Notes under the pieces: generated by a model
What the model saw: the letters and a program-made list of their open reading frames with translations, nothing else
What the model was told of the DNA's origin: nothing
Database searches by the model: none
Source of the DNA: Anas platyrhynchos
Taxonomy: Eukaryota; Chordata; Aves; Anseriformes; Anatidae
Assembly: GCF_047663525.1 (NCBI RefSeq)
Contig: NC_092604.1
Span: 10,589,501-10,653,500 of the forward strand
Direction: 5' to 3'
Length of the DNA stretch: 64,000 bases
Made by a program: the position numbers and the translations under genes
In this document: positions 62,663 to 64,000 of the stretch, piece by piece
Position numbering within the stretch: the stretch's first letter is position 1
Layout of the letters: each line of letters starts with the position of its first letter

Positions 62663-64000
62663 GCTGGCCCAGCGGGGGACTCGCTGCTCTTCCAGAAGGG
62701 GGAAAAAACACGGGTCAGGAACAAAGAAGCCCCCCCAACGTGAAGCCCCCCAACCCAGGTAGGGCTCCTGGTGAGCCTCACAGTGGGACAGCACCACCGC
62801 CATCCCCAGCTCGGTGTCACGGCTGTGGGATCAGCTCTCTGAGCATCCCAACATGTGCCTGACACCCCTTTCCCTCCCACCAGGGATGCTTCAAACCCTA
62901 AAAACTTCTAGGAACAACAAGCAGGAACAAGGACCTCAATGCTGGAGAGTTTTGGAGACCCTCCCGGGCAGGGAGGGTCTCCAAAATACCCAACATACCC
63001 CCAAAATTCCCATTTTTTTTTTTTTTCACCTTTTCTGCCTCCTCTCTTTCCATTTTAAGAGCATTAACAGGTCAAAACCCCACTGGGTGGGGGCAGCCCC
63101 ATTGCTCACCTCCAGGTCCAGGGGGAGTTGCTGGAAGTCCCCCCAAGCACCTCCCCGAGGGCCATAAATCTCAGCCGTGCCCGTGAGCTAAGATTTTTGC
63201 GATATAACAAAACCAGGCTCTAAATCAGCCCTACGAGCCATAAATCCCCCCGGACACCCCATAACTCACCCCCCCGGGGGTCTGATTAACGCCGGGGGGG
63301 ATTAGCAGCGAGATTTGAGGTGGCCCAAGGCTAAATTCATCCCCTTCCACCACCTCCACAGACAGAAATACGAGGGGTTCGTGGTGTCAGAGCACCCCAA
63401 AACCTTCCCCGGGGGGGCTCGGGGTGGGTTTGGAGACCCCCAAGGACCTCACCTCACTCCTGGGGGGCCAGCTTGGCGCGGAGCTGCTCTGCGCTGGGCT
63501 CTAGGGGGAGAAAAAAACAGGTTTTTAGCCCCAAAATACTGCAGGTGGGGGGGGGGGAACCAACTGCGGCCCGGAGGAGGTGGAGGTGAGACCCCCCCCC
63601 AGACCCCATGGGGACCCTGTGGGCACCCCCTGGCCCCACAACCCCGTTTTGGGGGGGAATACCCAAATCTGGGTGGGCTGCAGGCTGGGGAGGGGGCCTG
63701 GTTTCAGGCCTGGGGACCCCCCCCCGTTGCCTACACCCCCACCTCAGGGGCCTGGGGGGGGGGGGGGAGTGCCCCTGCCCCCCCCCCCCACCCACTTGGG
63801 GGACGCTGTGTGTGGGGGGGTCCCTGTGCTGGGGGAGGGGGCACAAACCGGAGGGGTTGTGTGGGGGGGGCTGGTGAGGCAGCGAGGCCTAAACGTGCCC
63901 CCCCCACCCCCCCTACCTCGGTGTGGCCCCGGTGTGTGCGGGGGGGGTCCCGGTGTGGGGCTCCCGGTGCTTCCCCTTCTCCCCCCCCACCCCCCAACCC
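62663..64000. other. 5' flank of NTMT1 to window end
   Basis: GC-rich sequence with many G and C runs and no other recognised gene. A 5' UTR acceptor for the NTMT1 coding exon is likely at 62683/62684 on the minus strand. The true promoter may lie near 63.5-64 kb or beyond the window. Confidence 0.4.
63453..63500 (-). other. Possible 5' untranslated exon of NTMT1
   Basis: On the minus strand a 48-base segment is bounded by a polypyrimidine-CCTAG acceptor and a GTGAGG donor. It contains an in-frame-ending TGA, so if spliced to the NTMT1 coding exon it would be untranslated. Supported only by splice-like motifs. Confidence 0.25.

Overview
This looks like bird genomic DNA, probably from a GC-rich microchromosome region. 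It holds five intron-containing vertebrate genes in the order torsin, torsin, PTGES, PRRX2, ASB6, NTMT1 (six loci counting both torsins). The order matches human 9q34.11 read in reverse (TOR1A/TOR1B, PTGES, PRRX2, ASB6, NTMT1). Compact introns, many G/C homopolymers, and the only recognisable interspersed repeat being a CR1-type LINE tail all fit an avian source. I could not name the species.

Layout. Bases 1-2453 are the downstream flank of a five-exon minus-strand torsin (2454-5818) that reads closest to TOR1B. A second, more divergent five-exon torsin (7036-9053) follows on the same strand. About 12.9 kb without a recognisable gene lead to PTGES on the plus strand (21913-25250), then about 8.7 kb more to PRRX2 on the minus strand (33963-51089). 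PRRX2 has a 15.7-kb first intron that contains several AT-rich unique islands resembling conserved developmental enhancers and a 0.5-kb G-rich minisatellite. Bases 51090-56789 are the 5' flank of PRRX2, microsatellites, and the GC-box promoter of ASB6. ASB6 (56790-59327, plus) and NTMT1 (61546-62662, minus) are convergent. The window ends in G/C-rich sequence upstream of NTMT1.

The genes are not one pathway. Torsins are ER-lumen AAA+ proteins, PTGES makes prostaglandin E2, PRRX2 is a mesenchymal homeodomain factor, ASB6 is a CUL5 ligase substrate receptor, and NTMT1 is the protein N-terminal methyltransferase. The linkage is old vertebrate synteny.

The most interesting locus is the second torsin. 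Its Walker B aspartate is serine, its Walker A asparagine (typical of torsin-1) is threonine, the glutamate pair affected in human DYT1 dystonia is a serine pair, and three interferon-type promoter elements lie within 200 bp upstream of its start codon. Together these suggest an interferon-inducible, altered-function torsin. Also notable: a GC-AG intron in PTGES, an overlapping upstream reading frame in ASB6, and an array of CCACGCCCC boxes in front of ASB6. No rRNA, tRNA, CRISPR, or virus-derived element was recognised.
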